From Actinomycetota bacterium (lineage in GTDB: Bacteria; Actinomycetota; Acidimicrobiia; Acidimicrobiales; MedAcidi-G1): 43,823 nucleotides of DNA. Below are positions 1-7,475 of the stretch, piece after piece. The stretch covers positions 1 through 43,823 of the forward strand of contig JABHCN010000015.1 of NCBI GenBank assembly GCA_018673475.1, in the 5' to 3' direction. How positions within the stretch are numbered: the stretch's first letter is position 1; every line of letters begins with the position of its first letter. Under the pieces are notes generated by a model, which saw only the letters and a list, made by a program, of their open reading frames with translations, searched no databases and had not been told where the DNA came from. The translations under genes and the position numbers were made by a program.

Positions 1-78
1 CGGCATCCGGCTGGTCCCGGAGTGTGTCACAGGCCGCCCGTGGGAATCCAACGGGTGGTGATCCGGCCGGGAAGCAGG

Positions 79-155
79 TGGTGGACCGTACTGGACTCGA
101 ACCAGTGACCTCTCGCGTGTGAGGCGAGCGCTCTAGCCAACTGAGCTAACGGTCC
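79..155 (-). tRNA. tRNA-Val (anticodon CAC), CCA encoded
   Basis: Read on the minus strand this folds as a complete cloverleaf. The acceptor stem GGACCGT (155-149) pairs with ACGGTCC (89-83), the T arm carries GGTTCGAGTCC, and the anticodon arm is CTCGC-CTCACAC-GCGAG, giving anticodon CAC, which reads GUG valine codons. The discriminator is A (82) and CCA is genomically encoded at 81-79. It is divergent from the zinc-ribbon gene that follows. Confidence 0.96.
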
Positions 156-233
156 GCAGACCGAGGAGGCTACAGCCAGGTCCCTGTCGCGGCACCGGTG
201 CCCGGCCCTCCCACCACCACTACCTTTGTGCCC

Positions 234-566
234 GTGGACGCAATTTGCTGCCCGGGATGCGGTGAGGATGATGACCTGACCGGCACCCGCTCCGGTCCGC
301 CGGGCGACGAGACGATCACCGTCACCTGCGGTGCCTGCTCCCTCGTCTGGGAGCGGGACCTCACCCCCACCTGTCCAACCTGTTCCTCGACCGATGTGCG
401 AACGGCACTTCGGTCGATTGTCGACAAGTCACGTGGGACCCAGCTGTCAATCCAGTCGATGCAGACGGTTCACCTCTGTCGGACCTGTGACGCCGAGGAG
501 TTGGCCGTCTGGAACCAGAGCAACACTCCCCTGCGGCCGACCGAACTTCCCGTCGACGGAGACTGA
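234..566 (+). CDS. Small zinc-ribbon protein, function unknown
   Basis: About 110 residues with paired cysteine motifs: CPGCG near the N-terminus, CGAC about 35 residues on, then CPTC and a later CRTC. These could form one or two zinc ribbons. The middle holds CGACSLVWERD, a typical ribbon knuckle. I chose the GTG at 234 because a TACCTT box (221-226) lies 7 bases upstream, the leaderless arrangement seen across this window, and because the ribbon then begins almost at once. A longer reading from GTG 198 only adds a Pro/Thr-rich stretch. It converges on murF with a 10-base gap. The cysteines are visible in the sequence; any nucleic-acid-binding role is inference. Confidence 0.6.
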   Translation: MDAICCPGCGEDDDLTGTRSGPPGDETITVTCGACSLVWERDLTPTCPTCSSTDVRTALRSIVDKSRGTQLSIQSMQTVHLCRTCDAEELAVWNQSNTPLRPTELPVDGD

Positions 567-576
567 GCTGCTCCTC

Positions 577-1893
577 TCAGGTGGCAGCCAGCTTCTCGGC
601 GAGTTGCTGAAGGCCGGCCACGAGGCTGCCCTTGACCAGCACCGAGTCACCTTGGCCGAGGTTCAGGCCGGCAATCACGTCAAGGGCCTCACCCACCCCG
701 CCCAGCGGTTCGACGCCGTAGAGGTCCGTACCGACGGTGAGCACCTCTATGCCAAGTTCACGCGCCACGGCCACCACCTGGAGGTGGGCATCGCTGGACT
801 CCCCACCCAGTTCGGCCATAAGACCCAGTACGGCGAGCCTGCGGCCCCCTGCCGGCAGTGAGGAGAGGGCCCGCAGTGCCGCCATGACCGATGTCGGGTT
901 GGCGTTGTAGGCGTCGTTCACCACGACCACCCCGGCTTGGTTGGTTGACACCTGCATGCGTCCCGGTGACAGGCTGGCCTCGGAGAGGCCACCGGCAACC
1001 TCACCGAGGGGGACGTCGAGCACGAGGCCAACCGCCGCTGCTGCCAGGGCGTTGTCGACCATGTGCTCCCCCGGAGCCCCCAGGCGGACCTCGGTCCGAC
1101 CCCATGGCGACTCCAGAAGGAACGATGCCCTGAGGTGGTCATCGACGCTGATGTCCGATGCCCGGACCTCGCCCCCTGCTCCGAAGGTGAGTTGCCTTGC
1201 ACGCGTACGAGATGCCTGTGCCATGACCGCAGGGACATCGGCGTTGAGGACGGCGCAACCGTCGGCCGGAAGGGCGTCGAGCAACTCGCCCTTTGTCCTG
1301 GCCACCGCCTCAACCGAGCCCATTACCCCCGTGTGGACCGCGGCGACTGTTGTGATGACCCCGACATCGGGGCGGCCCAGTCCACACAGCGAGGCGATGT
1401 CGCCCTCCTGACGGGCGCCGAGTTCCAACACAAGGACCGCAGGTTCATCCGGCGCGTTGACCAGGGTGAGGGGTACTCCGATCTCGTTGTTGAACGACCG
1501 TGGGCTGGAGTGCACGGGGCCGGTCCGGGCAAGAACGGCCGCGGTCATGTCCTTTGTCGAGGTCTTGCCGACAGAACCCGTGATGCCCACCACCGGCATG
1601 CTCATGGAACGCCGGGCGGCCGCGCCGAGTGCCGACAGGGCGATGCCGGTGTCCCGGACACTGATTCCAGTTCCACCACCGACCTCGGATGCGTTGGCGG
1701 TCAGGTAGGCGACAGCGCCGGCGTCAAGGGCCACTCCAATGAAGTCGTGGCCGTCCCGCTCGGCACGCAATGGAACGAACAGACAGCCCGGTGTAACCGA
1801 TCTCGAGTCCTGTGTTGCGCCGTCCAGTAGGACGTCGTCGCCGAGCAGTTCTCCGTCGACAGCGGCTGCGACCTGAGATGCCAGAAACTTCAC
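577..1893 (-). CDS. murF: UDP-N-acetylmuramoyl-tripeptide--D-alanyl-D-alanine ligase MurF
   Basis: This cytoplasmic Mur ligase adds the D-Ala-D-Ala dipeptide to UDP-MurNAc-tripeptide, the last cytoplasmic step of peptidoglycan precursor synthesis. The 438-residue length is normal. An N-terminal substrate domain (about 1-95) is followed by the P-loop GITGSVGKTSTKD (near 105-117), the FNNEIGVPLT and LELGARQEGDI segments and the NDAYNANPTS motif near residue 325, all characteristic of MurF. The GTG start at 1893 has a GAGACT box 7 bases upstream (1901-1906), suggesting a leaderless transcript. It is divergent from ddl, whose product supplies its dipeptide substrate. The rest of the dcw cluster is not adjacent. 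Confidence 0.95.
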   Translation of the reverse strand: MKFLASQVAAAVDGELLGDDVLLDGATQDSRSVTPGCLFVPLRAERDGHDFIGVALDAGAVAYLTANASEVGGGTGISVRDTGIALSALGAAARRSMSMPVVGITGSVGKTSTKDMTAAVLARTGPVHSSPRSFNNEIGVPLTLVNAPDEPAVLVLELGARQEGDIASLCGLGRPDVGVITTVAAVHTGVMGSVEAVARTKGELLDALPADGCAVLNADVPAVMAQASRTRARQLTFGAGGEVRASDISVDDHLRASFLLESPWGRTEVRLGAPGEHMVDNALAAAAVGLVLDVPLGEVAGGLSEASLSPGRMQVSTNQAGVVVVNDAYNANPTSVMAALRALSSLPAGGRRLAVLGLMAELGGESSDAHLQVVAVARELGIEVLTVGTDLYGVEPLGGVGEALDVIAGLNLGQGDSVLVKGSLVAGLQQLAEKLAAT

Positions 1894-1969
1894 GGGGTTG
1901 AGTCTCCCAGCCCGGACCGCCCGCGAGGTGCCACCCTCAAGGTGCCGTCGCCACCTTCTCGGTACGTCC

Positions 1970-1975
1970 TACGAT
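1970..1975 (+). promoter_or_regulatory. -10 box of the ddl transcript
   Basis: TACGAT fits the TAnnnT pattern and lies 6 bases before GTG 1982, so transcription probably starts at or next to that GTG. No clear -35 box is visible. Confidence 0.5.
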
Positions 1976-1981
1976 GCCGCC

Positions 1982-2011
1982 GTGGAAGACCTTCCCGAAA
2001 TGAGCGCCTGA
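1982..2011 (+). CDS. Nine-codon leader ORF of ddl
   Basis: GTG at 1982 opens a short frame, (V/M)EDLPEMSA, ending in TGA at 2009-2011, one base before the ddl ATG at 2013. The start is 6 bases after a TACGAT box, so it would be the first codon of a leaderless mRNA. A ribosome finishing here is placed directly on the ddl start, which itself has no good Shine-Dalgarno sequence. The frame and spacing are visible; translational coupling is inference, and the peptide itself need not have a function. Confidence 0.45.
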   Translation: MEDLPEMSA

Positions 2012-2012
2012 C

Positions 2013-3098
2013 ATGCAGGAGAGGCGACGCCTGGTTCTGCTGTTTGGTGGTCAGAGTGCCGAACATGAGGTCTCCTGCGTCTCGGCACGTCACGTCCTCG
2101 AAGCCGTGGACCGGTCACGCTTCGAGGTGTTTCCTGTCGGGATCAGCCGTGAAGGAGGCTGGTTCCTCGCCGGCTCTGCGGTCGAGGCGCTCGACTCAGG
2201 AGATCTGCCCGACCGCCTCGAGCCCGCAGGCCCGTCATGGGACCCCCTCCCACACCTGGCCGAGTTGTCTGCGCTTGGACCGGTCGCGGTGTTCCCACTC
2301 CTGCACGGTCCCCTTGGCGAGGATGGAACTGTTCAGGGCCTCCTCGAGTTGGCCGACGTCCCGTATGTGGGTGCCGGCGTGCTGGGGTCCTCGCTCGCAA
2401 TGGACAAGGTCGCGACCAAGGAGATTCTGCACGGACACGGTATTCCCCAGGCCCGCTACCGGGGGCTCCACGTCGACGACCTGGGCTCGGCGGGTAGCAA
2501 TGCCCGGTCTGCCCTGCTGGCAAGGCTGCTGACGGAGTTGGGACCACACGTGTTCGTAAAGCCGGCCAACCTGGGGTCCTCCATCGGTGTGATGAAGGCC
2601 ACCGACACAGCGTCCCTTGAGATCGCTCTTGAGGCGGCATCCGCCTACGACGAGTGGATGGTTGTCGAAGAGGCCGTCACGGGCCGCGAGATCGAGCTGG
2701 CAGTGCTCGGAGATCGGGTACCCCAGGTTTCGGGTCCCGGCGAGGTCCGTCCCGGTGGTGAGTTCTACGACTATGCGGACAAGTACGAGGATGGAACCGC
2801 CGAGCTGATCGACGATCCCGATCTCGATCCTGAGACAATCGTCAGGTTCCAGGAACTGGCGGCTCGCGCGTTTACCGCTGTGCGCTGTTCGGGCATGGCC
2901 CGGATTGACTTCTTCCTCCCTACTGACGGACGCGGCCCGCTCCTGAACGAGGTCAACACGATTCCGGGCTTCACGCCGATCTCGATGTATCCGAGACTCT
3001 GGCAGAAGGCCGGGCTGTCCTACCCGGGCCTCATCGACCGGCTCGTCGACATCGCAGTAGAACGGCACGCAAGGCGACGCCGCAACACCACCCGCTGA
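2013..3098 (+). CDS. ddl: D-alanine--D-alanine ligase
   Basis: This ATP-grasp enzyme joins two D-alanines for peptidoglycan. The 361-residue length is normal. It starts with the family signature VLLFGGQSAEHEVSCVSA, then has LLHGPLGEDGT (around 95-106), the ATP-grasp segment VFVKPANLGSSIGV (about 172-185), the GREIELAVLGD loop and the metal-binding end LLNEVNTIPGFTPISMYP, whose Glu and Asn bind magnesium. The ATG at 2013 directly follows a nine-codon leader ORF. It is divergent from murF, which uses the product. The stop is one base away from the end of the convergent TetR gene, so no separate terminator fits between them. Confidence 0.96.
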   Translation: MQERRRLVLLFGGQSAEHEVSCVSARHVLEAVDRSRFEVFPVGISREGGWFLAGSAVEALDSGDLPDRLEPAGPSWDPLPHLAELSALGPVAVFPLLHGPLGEDGTVQGLLELADVPYVGAGVLGSSLAMDKVATKEILHGHGIPQARYRGLHVDDLGSAGSNARSALLARLLTELGPHVFVKPANLGSSIGVMKATDTASLEIALEAASAYDEWMVVEEAVTGREIELAVLGDRVPQVSGPGEVRPGGEFYDYADKYEDGTAELIDDPDLDPETIVRFQELAARAFTAVRCSGMARIDFFLPTDGRGPLLNEVNTIPGFTPISMYPRLWQKAGLSYPGLIDRLVDIAVERHARRRRNTTR

Positions 3099-3099
3099 G

Positions 3100-3807
3100 T
3101 CAGTCCCTCGGGTCGAGGGATGACCGCAGGAAGTTGAGCAGTTCCCTGCGGCGCTGCACCACCGGGCGAAGCGTGGGCTCGATCCCGGCTGCACGCAGCA
3201 CCTCTGTCTCGGTGGCGACTCCGACGACGGTTGAGTAGGCGCTGATGAGCAGCAGTTGGGCGTCTGCACGGCGCATCCGGCCAGCAGCCATCTCTCCCTC
3301 TATCCACACCCTGGCCCTTGCCATCATGGGTTCCATGTGGTTGCGCAGGCGCTGTGTTCCCGGCGATCCTGGCCGGCTCACCTCGCGGAGGAGGCCGAGC
3401 AGCACCGGTTGTTCGAGTGCTACTCGGAACACCCGGCGGACAAGGGCCTCAACGCGTTCCCAGTCACGGTCGGCTCCGCTCAGCACCTCGTCCATGGCGC
3501 CCGTGAGGTCTCCGGCACAGCGGTCGACCACTGCGTTCAACAGGCCACGCTTGGACACGAAGTGATACAGGATCGTCTGCTTTCGAATGCCCAGACCCCG
3601 TGCCAGGTCGTCAAGTGAGGTGCCGTCGTAGCCGGCTGTACCGAATGACGCCAGGGCGGCATTCAGAATCTGGGCCTTGGTGTTGGAACGGGCCTCGAGG
3701 CGCTCGTTGACACGCTCCTGCACGCGGTCCTGCACCCGGTCGGAAACCCGCTCTCCTGCGAGCTCGGCTCCAGACTGAGTTGTGCTGCCACCGGCATTGT
3801 CGTTCAC
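3100..3807 (-). CDS. TetR-family repressor of the acyl reductase operon
   Basis: A one-domain transcription factor of about 235 residues. After a hydrophilic N-terminal stretch comes the helix-turn-helix region KAQILNAALASFGTAGYDGT followed by LDDLARGLGIRKQTILYHF, a textbook TetR DNA-binding domain (about residues 45-95); the rest is an unassigned ligand domain. I chose GTG 3807 because a TACCGT box (3814-3819) lies 6 bases upstream; extending to 3990 would run through the divergent promoter and into the next gene. Three copies of a 10-base palindromic site fill the 64-base gap to the divergent operon, so it very likely represses both that operon and itself. The ligand may be a fatty acyl compound, judged only from its targets. 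Confidence 0.9.
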   Translation of the reverse strand: MNDNAGGSTTQSGAELAGERVSDRVQDRVQERVNERLEARSNTKAQILNAALASFGTAGYDGTSLDDLARGLGIRKQTILYHFVSKRGLLNAVVDRCAGDLTGAMDEVLSGADRDWERVEALVRRVFRVALEQPVLLGLLREVSRPGSPGTQRLRNHMEPMMARARVWIEGEMAAGRMRRADAQLLLISAYSTVVGVATETEVLRAAGIEPTLRPVVQRRRELLNFLRSSLDPRD

Positions 3808-3813
3808 ACGCCC

Positions 3814-3819
3814 ACGGTA
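3814..3819 (-). promoter_or_regulatory. -10 box of the TetR gene
   Basis: TACCGT on the minus strand, 6 bases before GTG 3807; leaderless spacing. Operator copy 1 (3829-3840) lies just upstream, where RNA polymerase would contact the spacer and -35 region. Confidence 0.5.
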
Positions 3820-3828
3820 GCCGCTCTC

Positions 3829-3870
3829 TACCAACTGGTAAATACCCTGACCATCTGGTAGACAACTGGT
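3829..3870. promoter_or_regulatory. Triple TetR operator between divergent promoters
   Basis: Copy 1 is the perfect palindrome TACCAACTGGTA (3829-3840). Copy 2 is ACCATCTGGT (3850-3859), also a perfect palindrome around a 2-base centre. Copy 3 is ACAACTGGT (3862-3870), one base off the same consensus ACCAnnTGGT. Centres are spaced 20 and 11 bases apart, close to two turns and one turn of DNA, so bound dimers would lie on one face of the helix. Copies 2 and 3 flank and overlap the presumed -10 (TAGACA, 3859-3864) and the start of the acyl reductase gene. Confidence 0.8.
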
Positions 3871-3871
3871 C

Positions 3872-6220
3872 GTGATTGCTGAATCCCTTGCGGGTCGCCG
3901 CATCGCCATCACGGGCAGTACAGGCTTTCTCGGCACCGCCCTCGTGGAGCGACTGCTGCACTCGGTGCCAGACTGCACCCTCGTTCTCATCGTCCGACCG
4001 GGCAGGCGGGGGGCTCAACGCCGGGTCGACCGCGACATCCTCCGCAACGACGCCTTCGACCGCCTCAGGGTGAGCCTGGGAGACGAAGCCTTCGAGGAGA
4101 TGGCGTCCACCCGGATCACGGCAATCGCCGGCGACGTCTCAGAGGAGGGCCTCGGACTCGACGAGGATGGACGCACCGTACTCGCCACATGCGACATCGT
4201 GATCCACTCGGCCGCAATCGTCAGCTTCGACTCACCCCTGGACCAGGCGGTCGAGGTCAACCTCCTCGGCCCTGTACGGATCACCGAGACACTGGCCGAA
4301 CTGGGAACCACACCACACCTCGTCGCAGTCTCGACCTGCTACGTGGCCGGCAGTCGTAGAGGGGCGGCACCCGAGGAACCTGTAGACGAGAGTCCGTTCT
4401 TCGTCGACGTCAACTGGCGCCTCGAGGTGGAGAGCGCCCGGCGCATCCGCCACGAGACCGAGGGCGCAAGCCGCTCTCCCGAGAGCCTCGGCGACTTCCG
4501 CAAGGAGGCCCACGACGAGTTGGGAGCAGCAGGCATACCCGCTCTGGCAGCCAAGACCGAGCAACTTCGGTCGCGCTGGGTCGACGACAGAATGGCCGAG
4601 GCCGGGCGCTCCCGTGCCGCATCGCTGGGCTTCCCCGACGCCTACGCCTACACGAAGGCACTCGGCGAGATGGCCCTCGTCGAATCGGCCGGAGATGTGC
4701 CGGTCAGCATCGTCCGACCCTCCATCATCGAATCGGCCCTTGCCGAACCTTCCCCCGGCTGGATCCGGGGCTTCCGTATGGCCGAGCCCGTGATCATCTC
4801 CTATGCACGGGGTCTTCTCAAGGAGTTCCCCGGAGTCCCCGAGGGCACCATCGACGTCATCCCGGTGGACTTCGTTGTCGCCGCCATCTGCGCAGTCGCC
4901 GCCCGGGGCCCCATCGAGGGAGCCGACATCGTCCAGGTCGCATCTGGCAGCGTCAACCCACTCCACTACGGACGCCTCGTCGACCTGGTTCGCTCCTGGT
5001 TCACCGACAACCCCATCTACGACGAGCACGGGCAGCCGATCTCGGTCCCTGAGTGGTCTTTCCCCGGCAGGGGGAGGGTGAAGCGACAGCTCGAACGTGC
5101 CGGAACCACACTCGACCTGTCCCGCAAGGTCCTCGACAAGCTGCCCATACGCGGCCGACAGGCTGAGATGGCCGTGAAGTTGGAGGAACAACGCGACCTG
5201 GTCGAACGTGCAATGGGCTACGTGGACCTGTACGGCGCCTACGCCGAGTGTGAGGCGGTGTACCTCCTCGACCGCCTGATCGCCCTGTGGGACACCCTCG
5301 ATTCCGGCGATCACGAGACCTTCTGCTTTGACCCCCGCACAATGGACTGGGACCACTACGTGCCCGAGATCCACCTGCCGTCAGTCGTCAAGGCGGGTCG
5401 GGTGCCGATGAAGCCCCCGGTCAGGGGGGTCCAGGACAGGACCACCAGGCTCCGAAACCGGGTTCTGGCCCCGGAGCGCCACATCGCCGCCTTCGACCTG
5501 GAAAACACCCTCATAGCCTCGAACGTGGTCGCCAGCTTCGCCTGGCTGGGTAGCCGACACCTGTCGCGAGGCGACCGAATCCGGTTCGTTCTCAAGACCC
5601 TTGCCGAAGGCCCGACGCTGTTGGCCCTCGACCGCCGCGACCGCAGCGACTTCCTCCGCTTCTTCTACCGCCGTTACGAGGGGGCCCCGAAGGCAGGAAT
5701 TTCCAAGGACTCTGCCGAGCACTTCAGCGACCTGATTCTCTCAAGGTCCTTCCCTGCCGGAATCCGCAGGGTCCGCGAACACCGGGCTCTCGGGCACAGG
5801 ACCGTTCTAATCACCGGCGCACTCGACTTCGTGGTCGAACCGCTGCGACCCCTCTTTGACGACATCATCAGCTCAGAACTGGGAACGTCCCAGTTGGCTG
5901 ATGGAACCGACGCCTACGACGGCCGGATGAAAACGGCCCCTCCAACCGGTGAGGCCCGTTATCAGGCCCTTGTCGACTACGCAAACCTGCACGACCTGGA
6001 CCTGAGGGAGTCCGTGGCATACGCCGACTCGGCCAGCGACCTTCCGATGCTCGAGGCCGTCGGGTTCCCGGTCGCTGTCAACCCCGAGACCCGTCTGGCC
6101 AGCATCGCCAGAAAGCGAGGCTGGCTCGTGGAGGACTTCGCCAAGTCCCCCGGCATGTCAAGGCGCCTGCTTCCACTGGCACCACCAGTCTCGACGGCAG
6201 CGGCCCGACGCAGCGCATGA
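3872..6220 (+). CDS. Fatty acyl-CoA reductase (SDR) fused to HAD-IB hydrolase
   Basis: A two-domain protein of 782 residues. Residues 1 to about 520 form an extended SDR of the male-sterility/fatty acyl reductase type. The NAD(P) site GSTGFLG is at 15-21, the catalytic pair is Y258/K262 in AYAYTK, and a C-terminal helical part follows; such enzymes reduce acyl-CoA to fatty aldehyde or alcohol. From about 535 the chain is a HAD subfamily IB hydrolase: motif I FDLENTL (D542; the usual second Asp is Glu544), motif II LITGALD, and motif IV YADSASDLPML (D719, D723). GTG 3872 follows operator copy 3 directly, with TAGACA 7 bases upstream and no Shine-Dalgarno sequence. It is the first gene of a four-gene operon. 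The substrate is unknown. Confidence 0.85.
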   Translation: MIAESLAGRRIAITGSTGFLGTALVERLLHSVPDCTLVLIVRPGRRGAQRRVDRDILRNDAFDRLRVSLGDEAFEEMASTRITAIAGDVSEEGLGLDEDGRTVLATCDIVIHSAAIVSFDSPLDQAVEVNLLGPVRITETLAELGTTPHLVAVSTCYVAGSRRGAAPEEPVDESPFFVDVNWRLEVESARRIRHETEGASRSPESLGDFRKEAHDELGAAGIPALAAKTEQLRSRWVDDRMAEAGRSRAASLGFPDAYAYTKALGEMALVESAGDVPVSIVRPSIIESALAEPSPGWIRGFRMAEPVIISYARGLLKEFPGVPEGTIDVIPVDFVVAAICAVAARGPIEGADIVQVASGSVNPLHYGRLVDLVRSWFTDNPIYDEHGQPISVPEWSFPGRGRVKRQLERAGTTLDLSRKVLDKLPIRGRQAEMAVKLEEQRDLVERAMGYVDLYGAYAECEAVYLLDRLIALWDTLDSGDHETFCFDPRTMDWDHYVPEIHLPSVVKAGRVPMKPPVRGVQDRTTRLRNRVLAPERHIAAFDLENTLIASNVVASFAWLGSRHLSRGDRIRFVLKTLAEGPTLLALDRRDRSDFLRFFYRRYEGAPKAGISKDSAEHFSDLILSRSFPAGIRRVREHRALGHRTVLITGALDFVVEPLRPLFDDIISSELGTSQLADGTDAYDGRMKTAPPTGEARYQALVDYANLHDLDLRESVAYADSASDLPMLEAVGFPVAVNPETRLASIARKRGWLVEDFAKSPGMSRRLLPLAPPVSTAAARRSA

Positions 6221-6242
6221 CGATGACAGAGCGGTTGTGCCG

Positions 6243-7475
6243 ATGAAGGCGCTGGAGTTCCACAGGAACATCCCCCGGTTCGCTGCGGCCAGGCTTGCCG
6301 GCAGCGTCACACCGGGCGGAGGCGCGGGCGTCGGCCCACTAAAGCTGGCCGACATCGACCAGCCTGCACCACCCGGCTCCGACTGGGTGCGGGTCCGACC
6401 GAGGCTCGCCGGAATCTGTGGCTCGGATCTGGCAACCGTCAACGGTCGCTCAGCCCGCTACTTCGAGCCCCTTGTCTCCTTTCCCTTCATCCCCGGCCAC
6501 GAGGTGGTCGGCGACCTGGACGACGACACCCGGGTAGTCCTGGAACCGGTCCTCGGATGTGTCAGCCGAAACATCACCCCCACGTGCGCTCCTTGCGGCG
6601 ACGGCCACCTGGGCAACTGCGAACACGTCACCTTCGGTGATCTGGAGCCCGGGATTCAGACAGGTTCATGCCATGACACGGGCGGAGGATGGTCGACGGC
6701 CTTCTGGGCCCACAGCAGCCAGCTGCACACCGTTCCCGACGACCTCTCCGACGAGGCCGCCGTCATCGTCGAGCCGGCTGCATGTGGAGTCCATGCAGCC
6801 CTCATGGCCAACGTGCCAGAGGACGGAACCGTCGTGGTCCTCGGATCCGGAACCCTCGGGTTGCTCACACTGGCCGCTCTCAGGGCCCACACAAACCCCC
6901 GAACCATCCTCGCCACGGCCCGCTACCCCGAACAGCGCCACATGGCAGCCACCCTCGGGGCCGACATGGTCGCAGCCCCCGACGAGGTGCGGCGGGCGGT
7001 CCGCCGAGTGACAGGAAGTCGGGCAGTCAGCCAGGCCGGAACCCAGCCCCGCAGCCACACTCATGCCGGCAGCGTCGACCGCCTCAGCGGAGGCGCCGAC
7101 GTGGTAATCGACTGCGTGGGTTCCGCTGACAGCCTCACCGACGCCATGGCCATCACCAGGCCGAGAGGCCGAATCGTTCTCGTCGGGATGCCAGCCACCG
7201 TCAGCCTGGAGTTGACACCACTCTGGCACCGCGAACTTGAACTGGTCGGCGCCTACACCTACGGCACAGAACTTCTGGCCGACGGCACCACCGCACGCAC
7301 GTTCGACCTTGCGTTCGACCTTGTTCGCCGCTTCGACCTGGGAAACCTGGTCTCGGCGACATACCCGCTGGACCGCTATCAGGATGCCATCCAGCACGCC
7401 TCCTCGGCTGGCGGCAGGGGTGCAGTGAAGATCGCTTTCGACCTGAGGGACGAGAAGGAGCGCTACAGGCAATGA
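6243..7475 (+). CDS. Zinc-dependent medium-chain alcohol dehydrogenase
   Basis: An MDR-family oxidoreductase of about 410 residues. The catalytic zinc region ICGSDLATVNG and the GHEVVGD helix are present, followed by the cysteine-rich structural zinc loop (PTCAPCGDGHLGNCEHV). The Rossmann motif VVLGSGTLGLLTLAAL is near residue 200, and VIDCVGSADSL and GRIVLVGMP follow, as in threonine and sorbitol dehydrogenase-like enzymes. ATG 6243 is preferred over GTG 6237 because the usual N-terminus MKALEF starts there. It lies 22 bases after the acyl reductase and overlaps the LarA-like gene by 4 bases (ATGA). Oxidation or reduction of the alcohol/aldehyde made upstream is an inference from position. 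Confidence 0.88.
   Translation: MKALEFHRNIPRFAAARLAGSVTPGGGAGVGPLKLADIDQPAPPGSDWVRVRPRLAGICGSDLATVNGRSARYFEPLVSFPFIPGHEVVGDLDDDTRVVLEPVLGCVSRNITPTCAPCGDGHLGNCEHVTFGDLEPGIQTGSCHDTGGGWSTAFWAHSSQLHTVPDDLSDEAAVIVEPAACGVHAALMANVPEDGTVVVLGSGTLGLLTLAALRAHTNPRTILATARYPEQRHMAATLGADMVAAPDEVRRAVRRVTGSRAVSQAGTQPRSHTHAGSVDRLSGGADVVIDCVGSADSLTDAMAITRPRGRIVLVGMPATVSLELTPLWHRELELVGAYTYGTELLADGTTARTFDLAFDLVRRFDLGNLVSATYPLDRYQDAIQHASSAGGRGAVKIAFDLRDEKERYRQ

Noticed and set aside
37-55. Terminator downstream of tRNA-Val
   Set aside because: CCCGT/ACGGG with a 9-base loop is too weak, and no T tract follows.
4232-5374. Minus-strand 380-codon open frame inside the acyl reductase gene
   Set aside because: Shadow of the reductase gene; composition follows from the GC-rich codons of the other strand.
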